DNA of 64,000 bases from Rhodoferax sp. (GCA_024236015.1 JACKLK010000009.1:186001-250000); one strand, 5' to 3'. Counted from the stretch's first letter, positions 35,232-44,317 are shown. Numbers and translations are program-made. Notes: a model not told the origin generated them from the sequence alone.

Positions 35232-36131
35232 ATGCCATCGTCGAAAACTGCAAAAGTGACGGCCACCTTGAAGGTGCCTGTGCGCCCAACTGCTAGCGAG
35301 GCGCGGACGCGAAATGCGCACAGCGTGCTAGATAGCTTGAGCAAGCGACCCGAACTGGGAGGCAGCGAGGTAGAGCAGGAGCGCTCCCTGCTGCTTTACA
35401 TGCAGATACAGCGGGCACTGATCGACCGAATACGACGAAAGGACTATCCGGTGGGTTCAAGGATCCCGACCGAAAGCGAGTTGCGTCGTGAGTTCCACGT
35501 CAGCCGACACACAGTTCGCGAGGCACTAAGGCACCTACGAGATGAAGGCTACATTTCATCGCGACAAGGGTCAGGCTACACGGTTGAGAGCGTGCCCGAG
35601 CAGCAGGGGTTCGTGCACTCCGTAAACTCCGTAGACGAACTTTTCCAGTACGTAGCGAAAGCAAAGCTCGAACTTCTCGGAATGGAAATGGTGAAGGCGG
35701 ACGCCACTCTGGCAGCACGATTGAACTGCAGCCCTGGCCGCCGATGGCTTCGAATGTGGGGCGTGCGCGTTGGGCAGTACAGCGCTCTGCCGATCGGCTA
35801 CATGGAGGTTTTCGTCCACGAAGCCTACGCCGGAATCCACAGACAGATGGAGGACAACGATGGTCCGATCTATGCATTGATCGAGCGGGAATACGGTGAA
35901 CGCGTTGATGAGGTCGTGCAAACCCTGAGAGGCGCAACCATTCCGCCGGAACTGTCAGAGGTCCTAAAGGTGCCGCCAGGATCCGCGTCCCTGGAAATCG
36001 AGCGTGTCTTCAAAACTCGGCTCCGCAAGGTAGTCGAAGTCTCGTTCAATTACCACCCTGTCGACCGCTTCAGCTATACGATGGTGCTTCGTAGTGTGAC
36101 CCGAGAAAATGCTGGCACTGAAAGGGATTGA
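35232..36131 (+). CDS. GntR-family transcriptional regulator with UTRA domain
   Basis: The 299-residue protein has an unusual polar N-terminal extension of about 50 residues, a GntR winged helix (YPVGSRIPTESELRREFHVS, TVREALRHLRDEGYISSRQG; about residues 75-120), and a UTRA effector domain as in HutC/FarR-type repressors. No clear RBS precedes ATG 35232 and a later start cannot be excluded. It is divergent from the second catabolic operon. A role as repressor of the whole cluster, acting at the CCGG-centred palindromes, is inferred. Confidence 0.9.
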   Translation: MPSSKTAKVTATLKVPVRPTASEARTRNAHSVLDSLSKRPELGGSEVEQERSLLLYMQIQRALIDRIRRKDYPVGSRIPTESELRREFHVSRHTVREALRHLRDEGYISSRQGSGYTVESVPEQQGFVHSVNSVDELFQYVAKAKLELLGMEMVKADATLAARLNCSPGRRWLRMWGVRVGQYSALPIGYMEVFVHEAYAGIHRQMEDNDGPIYALIEREYGERVDEVVQTLRGATIPPELSEVLKVPPGSASLEIERVFKTRLRKVVEVSFNYHPVDRFSYTMVLRSVTRENAGTERD

Positions 36132-37174
36132 GGTTTCCCTTAAGCCGAAGCGCATGGCTCGATCATCAAGAGACAGATTTTCGCTGCTCCGCCAACCAAG
36201 ATTGTTCGAGCTGCATCGCACTGAGGTAGCGCAGTAATGAATGTAGCCGCGAGTAGAAGGCGGCCCATTCCATGACCGCCTGATTTGCCTGCTCGAAACC
36301 GTGAAAACATGCGTGCAGGCCATCTTCAGCCTTCCACAGGCCGTCGGCGCACTGGATGTCCTAGCAGATCTTTCCTGATTTGCCAGAATGCCGAACAGTG
36401 GCAAGGGCGGACGTACTCGCCGCGCCGTTGTTCGTGGATGACCAGGATGTTCGCCCGGAATTCGTGGTCGCTTTGCCGTCCTCAGCTGCCTTGGCCAGCG
36501 CCGCGCATCGAAGCGTTCGAGAGAGAACAGCCGCTGAGCTAACCCGCAGGACATCGCACATCAGCGTGATCGTTCAGCGAAGCTGACTGGGCGACGTACT
36601 CGGGCACCATCCAGGCGGGTACGCCCAACGCGGCGGTCACTTCATTGTCGCGTCATCTCGCCGGCACGGCGCGTGAAGGCGCGGGCCAACTTGGCCGATA
36701 AGAGTGCAGCATGGCGCCAATCTCTCAGCGCCTGCAGCGCTATGGCGTCCTCTCAGCAGACAGATAGGAGGTCTTCGGCCATCGCTGTGATGGCTGCTGA
36801 GCGACGCCTGCTTGATTTCTGTCGGAGCCCTAGTTCGATTCACAAGTTCTGTGCTTTCATGCAAAGGTTGGTGCTGGCGTTCGAGCACGCTGTCGACTGC
36901 ATTGACTTTGGCTGCTGAACAGCCGCGGCACGCAGATTCACAGATTCTCTCCGGCGAGAGAGAAGGCCGGGCCCGGGGCCATGGTCCGTACCGGTAATCC
37001 TTTCGACAAATCGCCTCGCGCGCTTACCTCATAAACGTCTACTCAAGGAAGGTCACCAACGTATCAACAGCGACAGCTTGCTTGCTCGTGAGTCCGTTCA
37101 AAAAAGTCATAGCAAAAGCAGAATTCCTGTCGGTCGCTTGAGTCAGAAGAGTGGCTCTAGAAGGAGGCGGCAAT
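36132..37174. other. Junction region between catabolic block and ICE core
   Basis: This stretch of about 1.04 kb has no intact gene. Its left part holds an IS3-type transposase remnant on the minus strand (36166-36561). From about 36600 to 37150 I see nothing recognisable; base composition drops below that of the ICE genes, as expected for a patchwork junction. The ICE regulator begins at 37175. Confidence 0.6.
36166..36561 (-). pseudogene. IS3-family transposase (OrfB) remnant
   Basis: Minus-strand reading gives MCDVLRVSS from 36561. In another frame it gives HEFRANILVIHEQRRGEY, and finally EQANQAVMEWAAFYSRLHSL followed by LRYLSAMQLEQSWLAEQRK to a stop at 36166. These match, in order, the start, the early middle and the C-terminus of IS3-type OrfB, where the end has the form YN--R-HS-LGY-SP--FEQ. 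Two frameshifts and the loss of the DDE core show that it is dead. Confidence 0.7.
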
Positions 37175-38086
37175 ATGAACTTGCGTCATATCTATGCGTT
37201 TATCACTGTTGCTGAGGAACTGCATTTTCGCCACGCGGCCAAGCGCCTAAACGTCGGCGAGTCACCCCTTTCGCGCACCATCCGCAAGCTGGAAGCCGAG
37301 TTGGGCGTGACGTTGCTGTGGCGCACTTCGCATGGCGCCGGCCTGACCCCCGCCGGCCAGGCCTTCTTGGAGGACGCGCGCCGCATCATGTTGGCCGTCA
37401 ACCAGGCGCAAGCCAGGGCGCAGGCCGCCGCAGCGGGTTTGCACGGCACTTTGCGCATCGGCTTGGCCGGCGACATCGGGCGCAAACGGCTGGCCTCCGT
37501 TCTTGCACTGTGCCGCGAGGAAGCGCCGCAGGTAAGCATCCGGCTCACTGAAGTGCCGCGAGCCCAACTCGTGCACGGCTTGAAAGACCATCTATTCGAT
37601 GCGGGCTTTGCGAAGATCGGTGATGGGGAAGCCGGCATCGTGGCTTCGACAGTGTGGGACGACCCCTTGATGGTAGTGCTGCCCTTGCGGCATCCGCTGT
37701 TGGCCTTTAAACACGTGGCGGTGGAAGAGATCGCGGACTACCCGCTTGTACTATGCGACCCGCAACAACGCAAGGACTGCAACCGGGAGCTTGAGCGGCT
37801 ATTTCGCGCTATCGACTTGCAGCCGGTGGTGACCGAGTACGTCGCCAGCCACGCGATGATGCTGACGCTGGTGGCTGCGGGCTATGGTGTGGGTCTCTCC
37901 AGCGCCGAGCTTCTTGCGAACGGGCCCCAGGCAGACGTAGTGCCCCGACCCATTGCCGATCCGGATGCAAAACTGACCACTTATTTGCTGCGGGTTGACG
38001 GCGAGGTGGCAGAGCCGGTGCGGCAGTTCATCGAGCGCGCTGAGCGCATCGGACGAGAAGGAGCGGGCACCGCGCAAGACCCGTAA
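37175..38086 (+). CDS. LysR-family regulator at the edge of the ICE core
   Basis: The 303-residue regulator has the LysR helix-turn-helix (MNLRHIYAFITVAEELHFRH, SPLSRTIRKLEAEL) and a C-terminal sensor domain with MLTLVAAGYGVGLSSAEL and LTTYLLR. ATG 37175 is preceded by aaggaggcgg, an excellent RBS. LysR genes are common at this end of ICEclc/PFGI-1-like elements, next to alpA and parA, where some control element excision or transfer. The exact target here is unknown. Confidence 0.9.
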   Translation: MNLRHIYAFITVAEELHFRHAAKRLNVGESPLSRTIRKLEAELGVTLLWRTSHGAGLTPAGQAFLEDARRIMLAVNQAQARAQAAAAGLHGTLRIGLAGDIGRKRLASVLALCREEAPQVSIRLTEVPRAQLVHGLKDHLFDAGFAKIGDGEAGIVASTVWDDPLMVVLPLRHPLLAFKHVAVEEIADYPLVLCDPQQRKDCNRELERLFRAIDLQPVVTEYVASHAMMLTLVAAGYGVGLSSAELLANGPQADVVPRPIADPDAKLTTYLLRVDGEVAEPVRQFIERAERIGREGAGTAQDP

Positions 38087-38620
38087 TGGAGTTCGCTGCC
38101 GCGCAATCGGGGCATAAACGCCGTGAATCCGGCGATTCATCTTTTGTCAGCCGCGTGACCGTATTTGCAGCGCCAACGCATAGGCCGATTGGGCCCTCTG
38201 ACCGGGGCTAATGGCTGGGCCACTCAGCACAACAGCATCCACCTTTCCGGATGCACGCTTGCGGTCAGTGACCTGGCATGAAATGCACAAGCTTTGCTTA
38301 GATGCAAGCGGGACCATCCTGCTGACCTATTGCTACTTTACCGCTCTGAAATTTCTGAGAAGACTTTGTGTCAGCTTTCGGGTTCAAGCGCGGCAACGCA
38401 TGCCTCCAGCATGGGTTGTGTGAACACCAAGCCGACGCTGCGGTGCAGCGATGCGTGCGCATTATGGTGGAGGATTTTCAAGCGTGGCAAGCGCAACGCT
38501 CGCACTCCACGATGCCGACCGGCATTCGCGCTTCATCCGGGTGTGTGGCATTCGCCGTTCCCAGAGTCATTTGGGTTGCGTGCGCATGTCGGATTCTGAT
38601 CCGAATAGAAAGCGCGCGAA
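38087..38620. other. Intergenic region, no supported gene
   Basis: This 534-base stretch lies between LysR and the conserved hypothetical gene. A minus-strand open stretch around 38370-38500 reads LKILHHNAHASLHRSVGLVF, which looks protein-like, but I cannot assign it to a family. Short plus-strand frames have no support. Confidence 0.5.
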
Positions 38621-39376
38621 ATGCACAAATGGAGCAGCCTTGCCTTTGGAGCAAGAACATACTACCGGCCTATCGAAGCGGCGATCCGCTGGGCCGGGCT
38701 GCTGCGACTCGAGCCGCGCATCCTAGAGACGCTTGGCAAGCGTCCGCTGCCCGAGCCCGATGACTTCCCGCGTTGGCCGCTACTGCGTCTCTACACTGAT
38801 CGCATCCTCGATGGCATGGCGCACGGTGAGTTGGCGCACGGCAAAGCGGGAATCGTGCGCGAGGGCGTGCACCTGGAACTGAACGATCCTGCGCTCACGA
38901 TCCGCCACGTCGATTTGAAGTCATGGGTCGCGCATTACTACCCCGGCGAGAAGCCATCATTCCTATTTGACGAGATGGAGCGAGCCTTGCATCCGGCGCT
39001 CAACCCTCATTCGCTGAGCGTGCTGCTGGCCGAACGCGAGGCGGCGAAGGTGGAGCTGGCCGAGTTGCGTCAGGCGCACGAGAACCTGCGCGCCGCGCAT
39101 GAAGTGCTGGCGAAAGATCATGCGGCGCGTGTCGCCGAGAGCGATAACGCCCGCGAGCCGGGCTCGCGCGCTGAATCGACCTATCTGAACGTCATCGGCG
39201 GGCTGCTCTCGCTGCTGTTGGGGAAGTCTCCAGGAGGCAAGCCGTACTCGTCGTTCACGTCACAAGAGGCGGTCATCAATGCCTTGGTCGCCCACCATGG
39301 CGATCAACTCGGCATCTCGAAGAGCACGCTAGAAAACAAGTTCGCGCAGGCCAGGCGGCGGCTGCAATCCCGCTAG
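38621..39376 (+). CDS. Conserved hypothetical protein (ICE/phage associated)
   Basis: I cannot name a function. The 251-residue protein has an N-terminal globular part (AFGARTYYRPIEAAIRWAGL), a central helical stretch with coiled-coil character (LSVLLAEREAAKVELAELRQ through HEVLAKDHAARVAE, about residues 130-175), and a conserved C-terminal block STYLNVIGGLLSLLLGKSPG and ISKSTLENKFAQARRRL that looks like a helix-turn-helix. It may be a DNA-binding accessory protein. It lies just before alpA and parA. Confidence 0.7.
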   Translation: MHKWSSLAFGARTYYRPIEAAIRWAGLLRLEPRILETLGKRPLPEPDDFPRWPLLRLYTDRILDGMAHGELAHGKAGIVREGVHLELNDPALTIRHVDLKSWVAHYYPGEKPSFLFDEMERALHPALNPHSLSVLLAEREAAKVELAELRQAHENLRAAHEVLAKDHAARVAESDNAREPGSRAESTYLNVIGGLLSLLLGKSPGGKPYSSFTSQEAVINALVAHHGDQLGISKSTLENKFAQARRRLQSR

Positions 39377-39492
39377 CACTGCGACCCTAGCTGGGGTATC
39401 GCGCACCCCAACTGCGGTTCCTCTGCTGCGGCCCGGTCTATTGAATGAGGGCCATTCCAAACAACGCCATCGAGCGTCAAGGAGTGGTCAGC

Positions 39493-39711
39493 ATGTCACA
39501 ACAGTCGCTCACCGCCGCAGCCCCCGCAGAACACCGCATCCTGCGCCGCGCCGAAGTCGAGGCCAAGACCGGCTTCAAGCGCGCCCACATCTACAGCCTG
39601 ATGAAGGAAGGCAAGTTCCCGAAGGCGTTGCGCCTGGGCGTGCGCGCCGTGGGCTGGGATTCGGTGGAAGTCGAACAGTGGATCGCTGATCGCCTCAAAG
39701 AGCGCGCCTGA
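39493..39711 (+). CDS. AlpA-family DNA-binding regulator
   Basis: AlpA-type proteins are small winged helix activators linked to excision of mobile elements. The 72-residue protein has the diagnostic pattern RRAEVEAKTGFKRAHIYSLM, then GKFPKALRLGVRAVGWDSVE and VEQWIADRL. ATG 39493 is chosen because the family protein starts there; an open frame from 39445 adds 16 residues. It lies directly before parA and after a conserved hypothetical gene, the standard order at this end of PFGI-1/ICEclc-like elements. Confidence 0.88.
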   Translation: MSQQSLTAAAPAEHRILRRAEVEAKTGFKRAHIYSLMKEGKFPKALRLGVRAVGWDSVEVEQWIADRLKERA

Positions 39712-39749
39712 GCCTCTTCTCGTCCATGCCATTCAACGAGGAGAGCGCC

Positions 39750-40628
39750 ATGCAGGTGGTCAGCATCATTTCAACCAAGGGCGGCGTGGGCAAGACCACG
39801 ACCGCAGCCAACCTGGGCGGCTTTGCGGCCGACGCCGGGCTGCGCGTGCTGCTGCTGGACCTGGACGTGCAGCCCACGCTGTCGAGCTACTTCACGCTGG
39901 AACTGCGCGCGCCAGCCGGCGTTTACGAGATGCTGGCGTTCAACGAGCGGCGCATCGAGCAACTGGTGTCGCGCACCGCCGTCGCCGGCCTGGAGTTGGT
40001 GGTGTCGAACGACGACCGCGGGGAGCTGAACACGCTGCTGCTGCACGCGCCGGACGGCCGCTTGCGGCTGCGCCACCTGCTGCCCGCGCTGGCGCCGCTG
40101 TACGACCTGGTGCTAATCGACACGCAGGGCGCGCGCTCGGTGCTGCTGGAGATGGCGGTCCTGGCGTCCGATCTGGCGCTGTCGCCGGTGACGCCCGAAA
40201 TCCTCGCGGCACGCGAGCTGCGGCGCGGCACCTTGCAGTTGATCGAGGACATCGCGCCGTACCGCCATCTCGGCATCGAGCCGCCGCCGCTGCACCTGCT
40301 CATCAACCGCGTGCATCCGGTGTCGTCGAATGCGCGGCTGATCCAGCAGGCATTGCGGCAGGTGTTCCAGGACCATGCCGGCGTGCGCGTGCTCGATACC
40401 GACGTGCCGGCGATCGAGGCCTATCCGCGCGCCGCGACGAGAGGCTTGCCGGTGCATCGCGTGGAGTTCCGCCTGCCGGCGGGCCGCGTCGCACCAACAG
40501 CCTTGCAGACCATGCGCACGCTGGCCAGCGAGTTGTTCCCGCAATGGCGGGAGCGCTTCGCGCTCGTGACCGGGCGGCCCGATGCGCAAGCCACAGCAGG
40601 GAGCGCAAGCCATGGCGAGCGCTCATGA
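39750..40628 (+). CDS. parA: ParA/Soj-family partition ATPase
   Basis: This ATPase should help keep the excised, replicating element in daughter cells. The 292-residue protein starts MQVVSIISTKGGVGKTTTAA with the deviant Walker A KGGVGKTT, followed by LLLDLDVQPTLSSYF and VLIDTQGARS. ATG 39750 is chosen because it begins the ATPase fold and follows gaggagag. It overlaps the next small gene by 17 bases and lies upstream of a ParB-like gene. Genes of this type are a hallmark of the stable core of such elements. Confidence 0.92.
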   Translation: MQVVSIISTKGGVGKTTTAANLGGFAADAGLRVLLLDLDVQPTLSSYFTLELRAPAGVYEMLAFNERRIEQLVSRTAVAGLELVVSNDDRGELNTLLLHAPDGRLRLRHLLPALAPLYDLVLIDTQGARSVLLEMAVLASDLALSPVTPEILAARELRRGTLQLIEDIAPYRHLGIEPPPLHLLINRVHPVSSNARLIQQALRQVFQDHAGVRVLDTDVPAIEAYPRAATRGLPVHRVEFRLPAGRVAPTALQTMRTLASELFPQWRERFALVTGRPDAQATAGSASHGERS

Positions 40629-40875
40629 ACTGGCACGCGGGCACAAGCGGCTGCGCGCGCTCATCGAGTTTGCGCTGGGAGAAGACTGGCACGTCAAGCG
40701 TACACCGGGCGGCCACCTCAAGTTCACCAAGCCGGGCTGCGCGGCGATCTACACCAGCTCAACGGCCAGCGACCACCGCGCCGGACTCAATGCCCGCGCG
40801 CAGCTTCGCCGCGCCGGCCGAGAAGCGCAGACCGCCGCCGACCCGGCGTCGACCCCGGAGAGCGGCCATGGCTGA
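40612..40875 (+). CDS. Small basic protein, HicA-like fold suspected
   Basis: The 87-residue protein has a central segment of the form KRTPGGHLKFTKPG that resembles the double-stranded RNA-binding-like fold of HicA toxins, but no antitoxin gene follows. It is encoded between parA and the ParB-like gene, overlapping both (17 bases with parA, 8 with parB). This coupling suggests a role with the partition or replication module. The HicA resemblance is a weak pattern match. Confidence 0.75.
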   Translation: MASAHELARGHKRLRALIEFALGEDWHVKRTPGGHLKFTKPGCAAIYTSSTASDHRAGLNARAQLRRAGREAQTAADPASTPESGHG

Positions 40876-42529
40876 CCTTACCCCCCAGGACATGGCCGCC
40901 AAGCTGCTGGCCTCGGGCTTCGAGCGCAGCGGGCCCACGGCCGCTGCGCTGACCGATCCGATCGCCGACACGCCGATGGTCGTCACGCTGGATCAACTGC
41001 GCCCCTACGACCACGACCCGCGCGTCACGCGCAACCCGGCCTACGAGGACATCAAGGCGTCCATCCGCGAACGCGGGCTGGATGCGCCGCCCGCGATCAC
41101 GCGCCGGCCGGGCGAGCCGCACTACATCATCCGCAACGGCGGCAACACGCGGCTGGCGATCCTGCGCGAGCTGTGGGCCGAAACGAAAGACGAACGCTTC
41201 TTCCGCATTGCCTGCCAGTTCCGGCCGTGGCCCGAGCGCGGCGAACTGGTCCTGTTGACAGGCCACCTGGCCGAGAACGAACTGCGCGGCGGCCTGACCT
41301 TCATCGAGCGCGCCCTGGGCGTCGAGAAGGCGCGCGAGTTTTACGAGCAGGAGACGGGACAGGTGCTGTCGCAGTCGGAACTCGCGCGGCGGCTGGCGGC
41401 TGATGGCTTCCCGGTACAACAGTCGCATATCAGTCGCATGGGTGATGCCGTGCGCTACCTGCTGCCGGCGATTCCCACGCTGCTGTACGGCGGCCTGGGC
41501 CGGCACCAGGTGGAGCGGCTGGCGGTGCTGCGCAAGGCTGGCGAGCGAACCTGGGAGCGACGTGCCCTGTCGCGCGACGTGTCGGTGGACTTCGCGTCGC
41601 TGTTCCAGGACGTGCTCTCGCAGTTCGACGCGCAGCCGGACGGCTTCTCGCCGCAGCGCGTGCAGGACGAGCTGGTGGGCCAGATGGCCGAACTGCTGGG
41701 CGCCAACTACGACACGTTGGCGCTGGAGATCGACGACAGCGAAAGCCGGCAGCGGGCATTGACCAGCGAGCCGACGCCAGTAGGCCCACCCGCGCAGGCC
41801 ATGCCGGCGCCGCCCTTCGTGCCGGCCTCATCGAGTCCGACCGCACCCGCACCCGCACCCGGACCTACGCCTTCGGCCGACGGTGCGGCCGCGCCGTCCC
41901 CGTCGCCGCTTCAATCCCAACCGACCGCGGCGCCGCGCGAGGAACGCGACGACGAGCGCCTGCAGGCGCACATCGTGTCGCCCGCGCCGACCACCGACCG
42001 GCTGCAATCCATCCAGCGCATGGTCGCCGACCAGATGGGCGACAAGCTGCCCGACTTCGCGGCCAATGTGTTGCAGGCCGTGCCGGTGCAGGCGGGTGGG
42101 CTGTATCCGATTTCCGATGTCTGGTACATCGAGCCCGGCCTGGACGCGCCGGATCGCCTGCGCGTGCACATCGCGCAGTTCGCCCGCGAGATCGCCGACG
42201 AGGCCACGGTCGCCGATCACGTCGAGCCGCGCGACAGCGGCATCGGCTTCGTCTGCGTGGTTGGCAGCGAGGGGCGAAGCCTGCGGGCGTTCGCGCATTC
42301 GGTGCTGACCTTGCTGCACGCGCTGAGCGCGGCGTCACTGCCCGCCACCGGGCTGGACCGCGCCAGGCTGGCCGACGACCTCGGGCCGCTGCTGCACGGC
42401 CACGGCGGCACGTCCGCGCGCCTGAGCGATCCGGGGCTGGTCAAGCTTTTCCGGCTGCTGCGCCTCGCGCGCCGGCTGCTGGATCTGGAAACCGATGCGC
42501 CGGCCGGCGCCGCGGACCACGGCGGCTGA
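40868..42529 (+). CDS. ParB-like nuclease domain protein (ICE partition/replication)
   Basis: The 553-residue protein has an N-terminal ParB domain (LDQLRPYDHDPRVTRNPAYE, SIRERGLDAPP and NGGNTRLAILREL; about residues 35-110), then a central helix-turn-helix region (LSQSELARRLAADGFPVQQS). A proline/alanine-rich linker follows (about 300-355), then a C-terminal domain of unknown role. The start overlaps the previous stop. It should bind a centromere-like site and act with the ParA encoded upstream. No clear parS site was found. Confidence 0.88.
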   Translation: MADLTPQDMAAKLLASGFERSGPTAAALTDPIADTPMVVTLDQLRPYDHDPRVTRNPAYEDIKASIRERGLDAPPAITRRPGEPHYIIRNGGNTRLAILRELWAETKDERFFRIACQFRPWPERGELVLLTGHLAENELRGGLTFIERALGVEKAREFYEQETGQVLSQSELARRLAADGFPVQQSHISRMGDAVRYLLPAIPTLLYGGLGRHQVERLAVLRKAGERTWERRALSRDVSVDFASLFQDVLSQFDAQPDGFSPQRVQDELVGQMAELLGANYDTLALEIDDSESRQRALTSEPTPVGPPAQAMPAPPFVPASSSPTAPAPAPGPTPSADGAAAPSPSPLQSQPTAAPREERDDERLQAHIVSPAPTTDRLQSIQRMVADQMGDKLPDFAANVLQAVPVQAGGLYPISDVWYIEPGLDAPDRLRVHIAQFAREIADEATVADHVEPRDSGIGFVCVVGSEGRSLRAFAHSVLTLLHALSAASLPATGLDRARLADDLGPLLHGHGGTSARLSDPGLVKLFRLLRLARRLLDLETDAPAGAADHGG

Positions 42530-42544
42530 GCGGAGACGCCCACC

Positions 42545-43105
42545 ATGTCGGCACCGCACCCACTCAACCAGGCCGTGATCGCGCAGGCGCTGCACGATCT
42601 GCGCAACGGGCAGTTGCGGCGCTGCAAGGCCATGGGCTTCGGCGAGGAAGAACTCGATGCGCTGAAGCATCCGGCCCTGGTGTCCGTGCTGGTCAATGCC
42701 ACGGTGTCGTGGTGTTCGGTGTCGGTCAACCGCGAAGTGCTCAAGCGGCTGCTGAGCCAGGTGCACGACGTCGAGCAGGAGATCGCGACGGTCGACCGCA
42801 TGCTGCGGCTGGGTGCGAGCACGGAGATGGTCAGCAAGTTCTTCGGCCTGACGCACCAGGAGGTGGCGCTGCGGCGGGACATCCTGGGCCTGCCCAAGCG
42901 CAAGGGCCGGCACCCGGTGCTGGACGAGGCGCAGGACGTCGCCTTGTGGGAGCACTGGAAGGCTGCCGTCGCGCAGCGCGGCATCGCGCTGAAAGACGAC
43001 GTGGCGATGCTCACGCTGAGCATGGACCTGGCCGAGACCATGAGCCTGCCCATGTCCGTTATCTGGGCCGCCATACGGAACTGGATCGACCAGGGGCTGG
43101 TGTAA
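42545..43105 (+). CDS. DUF2857 domain protein
   Basis: The 186-residue protein matches the DUF2857 family found in PFGI-1/SPI-7-like islands: LNQAVIAQALHDLRNGQLRR, REVLKRLLSQVHDVEQE, MVSKFFGLTHQEVALRRDIL. The latter looks like a helix-turn-helix, so DNA binding is plausible. It lies between the ParB-like gene and the STY4528 replication gene with 15- and 4-base gaps. Function has not been established to my knowledge. Confidence 0.85.
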   Translation: MSAPHPLNQAVIAQALHDLRNGQLRRCKAMGFGEEELDALKHPALVSVLVNATVSWCSVSVNREVLKRLLSQVHDVEQEIATVDRMLRLGASTEMVSKFFGLTHQEVALRRDILGLPKRKGRHPVLDEAQDVALWEHWKAAVAQRGIALKDDVAMLTLSMDLAETMSLPMSVIWAAIRNWIDQGLV

Positions 43106-43109
43106 GGCC

Positions 43110-44312
43110 ATGGCGACGGGCGGCGCACTACGGCGCGAGGGTCCGGTGGCGCTGTCGGCCCTGTTCGACGATGCGCTCCAGCAACTGACGCCCGCCCCAG
43201 GTCAGGCCGCGCCGGCCAAGGGCGCCGTGACACAGGCCGATGCCTTCCTCTACAGCGGCAACCGGCACGAGAGCGTGCCGCGCCGGCTGTTCCTCGACCG
43301 GCGCCTGACGCCGCTGGAGCGCAACGCCTGGCAGGTGTTTCGCCTGCAGCTCGACGACGATGGCGTGACGGCGTTCCCCACCTACGACCAGCTCCGGCCC
43401 TACTTGGCGTCGATGCCCTGCGCGGCGCAAGCCTCGCATGAAACCGTGGCGCGGGCGCTGACGCTGCTGCGCCTGACGCGCTGGCTGTCGCTGGTGCGGC
43501 GGCGCCGCGACCCGAGGACCGGGCGCATCCTCGGCAACCTCTACGTCCTGCACGACGAACCGCTGACGCCGTTTGAAGCGATGCAGTTGGACCCCGACTA
43601 CCTCGGCCTGGTCAGCCAGGCCCTCACGCACGCGGCCAAGGCCGTGCAGATCGTCGGGGTGCAGACCCTGACGGAGATCGCCGAAGACCCGATGCTCAGC
43701 GGCCGCACGCTGCCAACGCGCTTGCAGGTGCTGGCACAGCGCATGGCGACGGAAAGTTGTCCACAAGAGGCTGTGGACCACGAATCCGAAGAAGGCTCGC
43801 TGGCCCTTCTTCAGAATGCCGATGCGCCGTCTTCGGATTCCGAAGCAGGGTCGAAACCCGCACCGGACGGCTCTCTTCGGAATCCGAAGGAGGACCGTAC
43901 AGTACGTATTCAAAGTCATAGTGAAGTACGTACAGTACCGCGCGCACGAGCGCTGGAAGGCAGCTTGCGCCTGCCACAGCGCTTCCTCGGCTTGAAGGAC
44001 GAGCAGCGCAACGGCGCCTTGGTCGCCTTGCAGCAGGTGGACGAATCGCAGCGGCAGGCAGTGCTGGACGAATGGGCCGCGCGCTGCCGCAACAGCACGG
44101 TGCGCAACCCGGCCGGCTACCTGTTCGGCATCATCCAGAAGGCGATCCGCGGCGAGTTCAAGGCCTGGGCTGGTGAGAACGGCGCGGCGCCGGCCGCGAC
44201 GCCACCGCCACCGCCATCACCGGCGCCTGCGCCACCGGAATCGCGGCCTGCCGATCCCGCGGTGGCGCGCGCCCACCTGGACCGGATTCGGTCGAGCCTG
44301 CGACGGTCCTGA
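43110..44312 (+). CDS. STY4528-family pathogenicity-island replication protein
   Basis: Members are thought to take part in replication of the excised island. The 400-residue protein has an N-terminal winged-helix-like region (LYSGNRHESVPRRLFLDRRL, PLERNAWQVFRLQLDDDG), a variable serine/asparagine-rich middle (about 210-285), and the conserved C-terminal part LDEWAARCRNSTVRNPAGYL. The middle is encoded by a repeat-rich stretch at 43757-43938 with DnaA-box-like sites. The start lies 4 bases after the DUF2857 stop. Confidence 0.85.
   Translation: MATGGALRREGPVALSALFDDALQQLTPAPGQAAPAKGAVTQADAFLYSGNRHESVPRRLFLDRRLTPLERNAWQVFRLQLDDDGVTAFPTYDQLRPYLASMPCAAQASHETVARALTLLRLTRWLSLVRRRRDPRTGRILGNLYVLHDEPLTPFEAMQLDPDYLGLVSQALTHAAKAVQIVGVQTLTEIAEDPMLSGRTLPTRLQVLAQRMATESCPQEAVDHESEEGSLALLQNADAPSSDSEAGSKPAPDGSLRNPKEDRTVRIQSHSEVRTVPRARALEGSLRLPQRFLGLKDEQRNGALVALQQVDESQRQAVLDEWAARCRNSTVRNPAGYLFGIIQKAIRGEFKAWAGENGAAPAATPPPPPSPAPAPPESRPADPAVARAHLDRIRSSLRRS
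43757..43938. other. Candidate replication origin inside the STY4528 gene
   Basis: The stretch contains TTGTCCACA (43757-43765, one mismatch to the DnaA box TTATCCACA), an inverted TGTGGACCA (43772-43780), two perfect 15-bp palindromes CTTCGGATTCCGAAG (43831-43845) and CTTCGGAATCCGAAG (43875-43889), a half-copy AATCCGAAG (43783-43791), and two direct repeats GTACAGTAC (43897-43905, 43930-43938). Origins of plasmid type often lie in or beside their initiator gene. This is inference from motif density. Confidence 0.4.
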
Positions 44313-44317
44313 CGTAG

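Noticed and set aside
40612..40875. HicA toxin of a toxin-antitoxin pair
   Set aside because: The resemblance is limited to one short segment and no HicB-like gene follows; the neighbour is a ParB-like gene.
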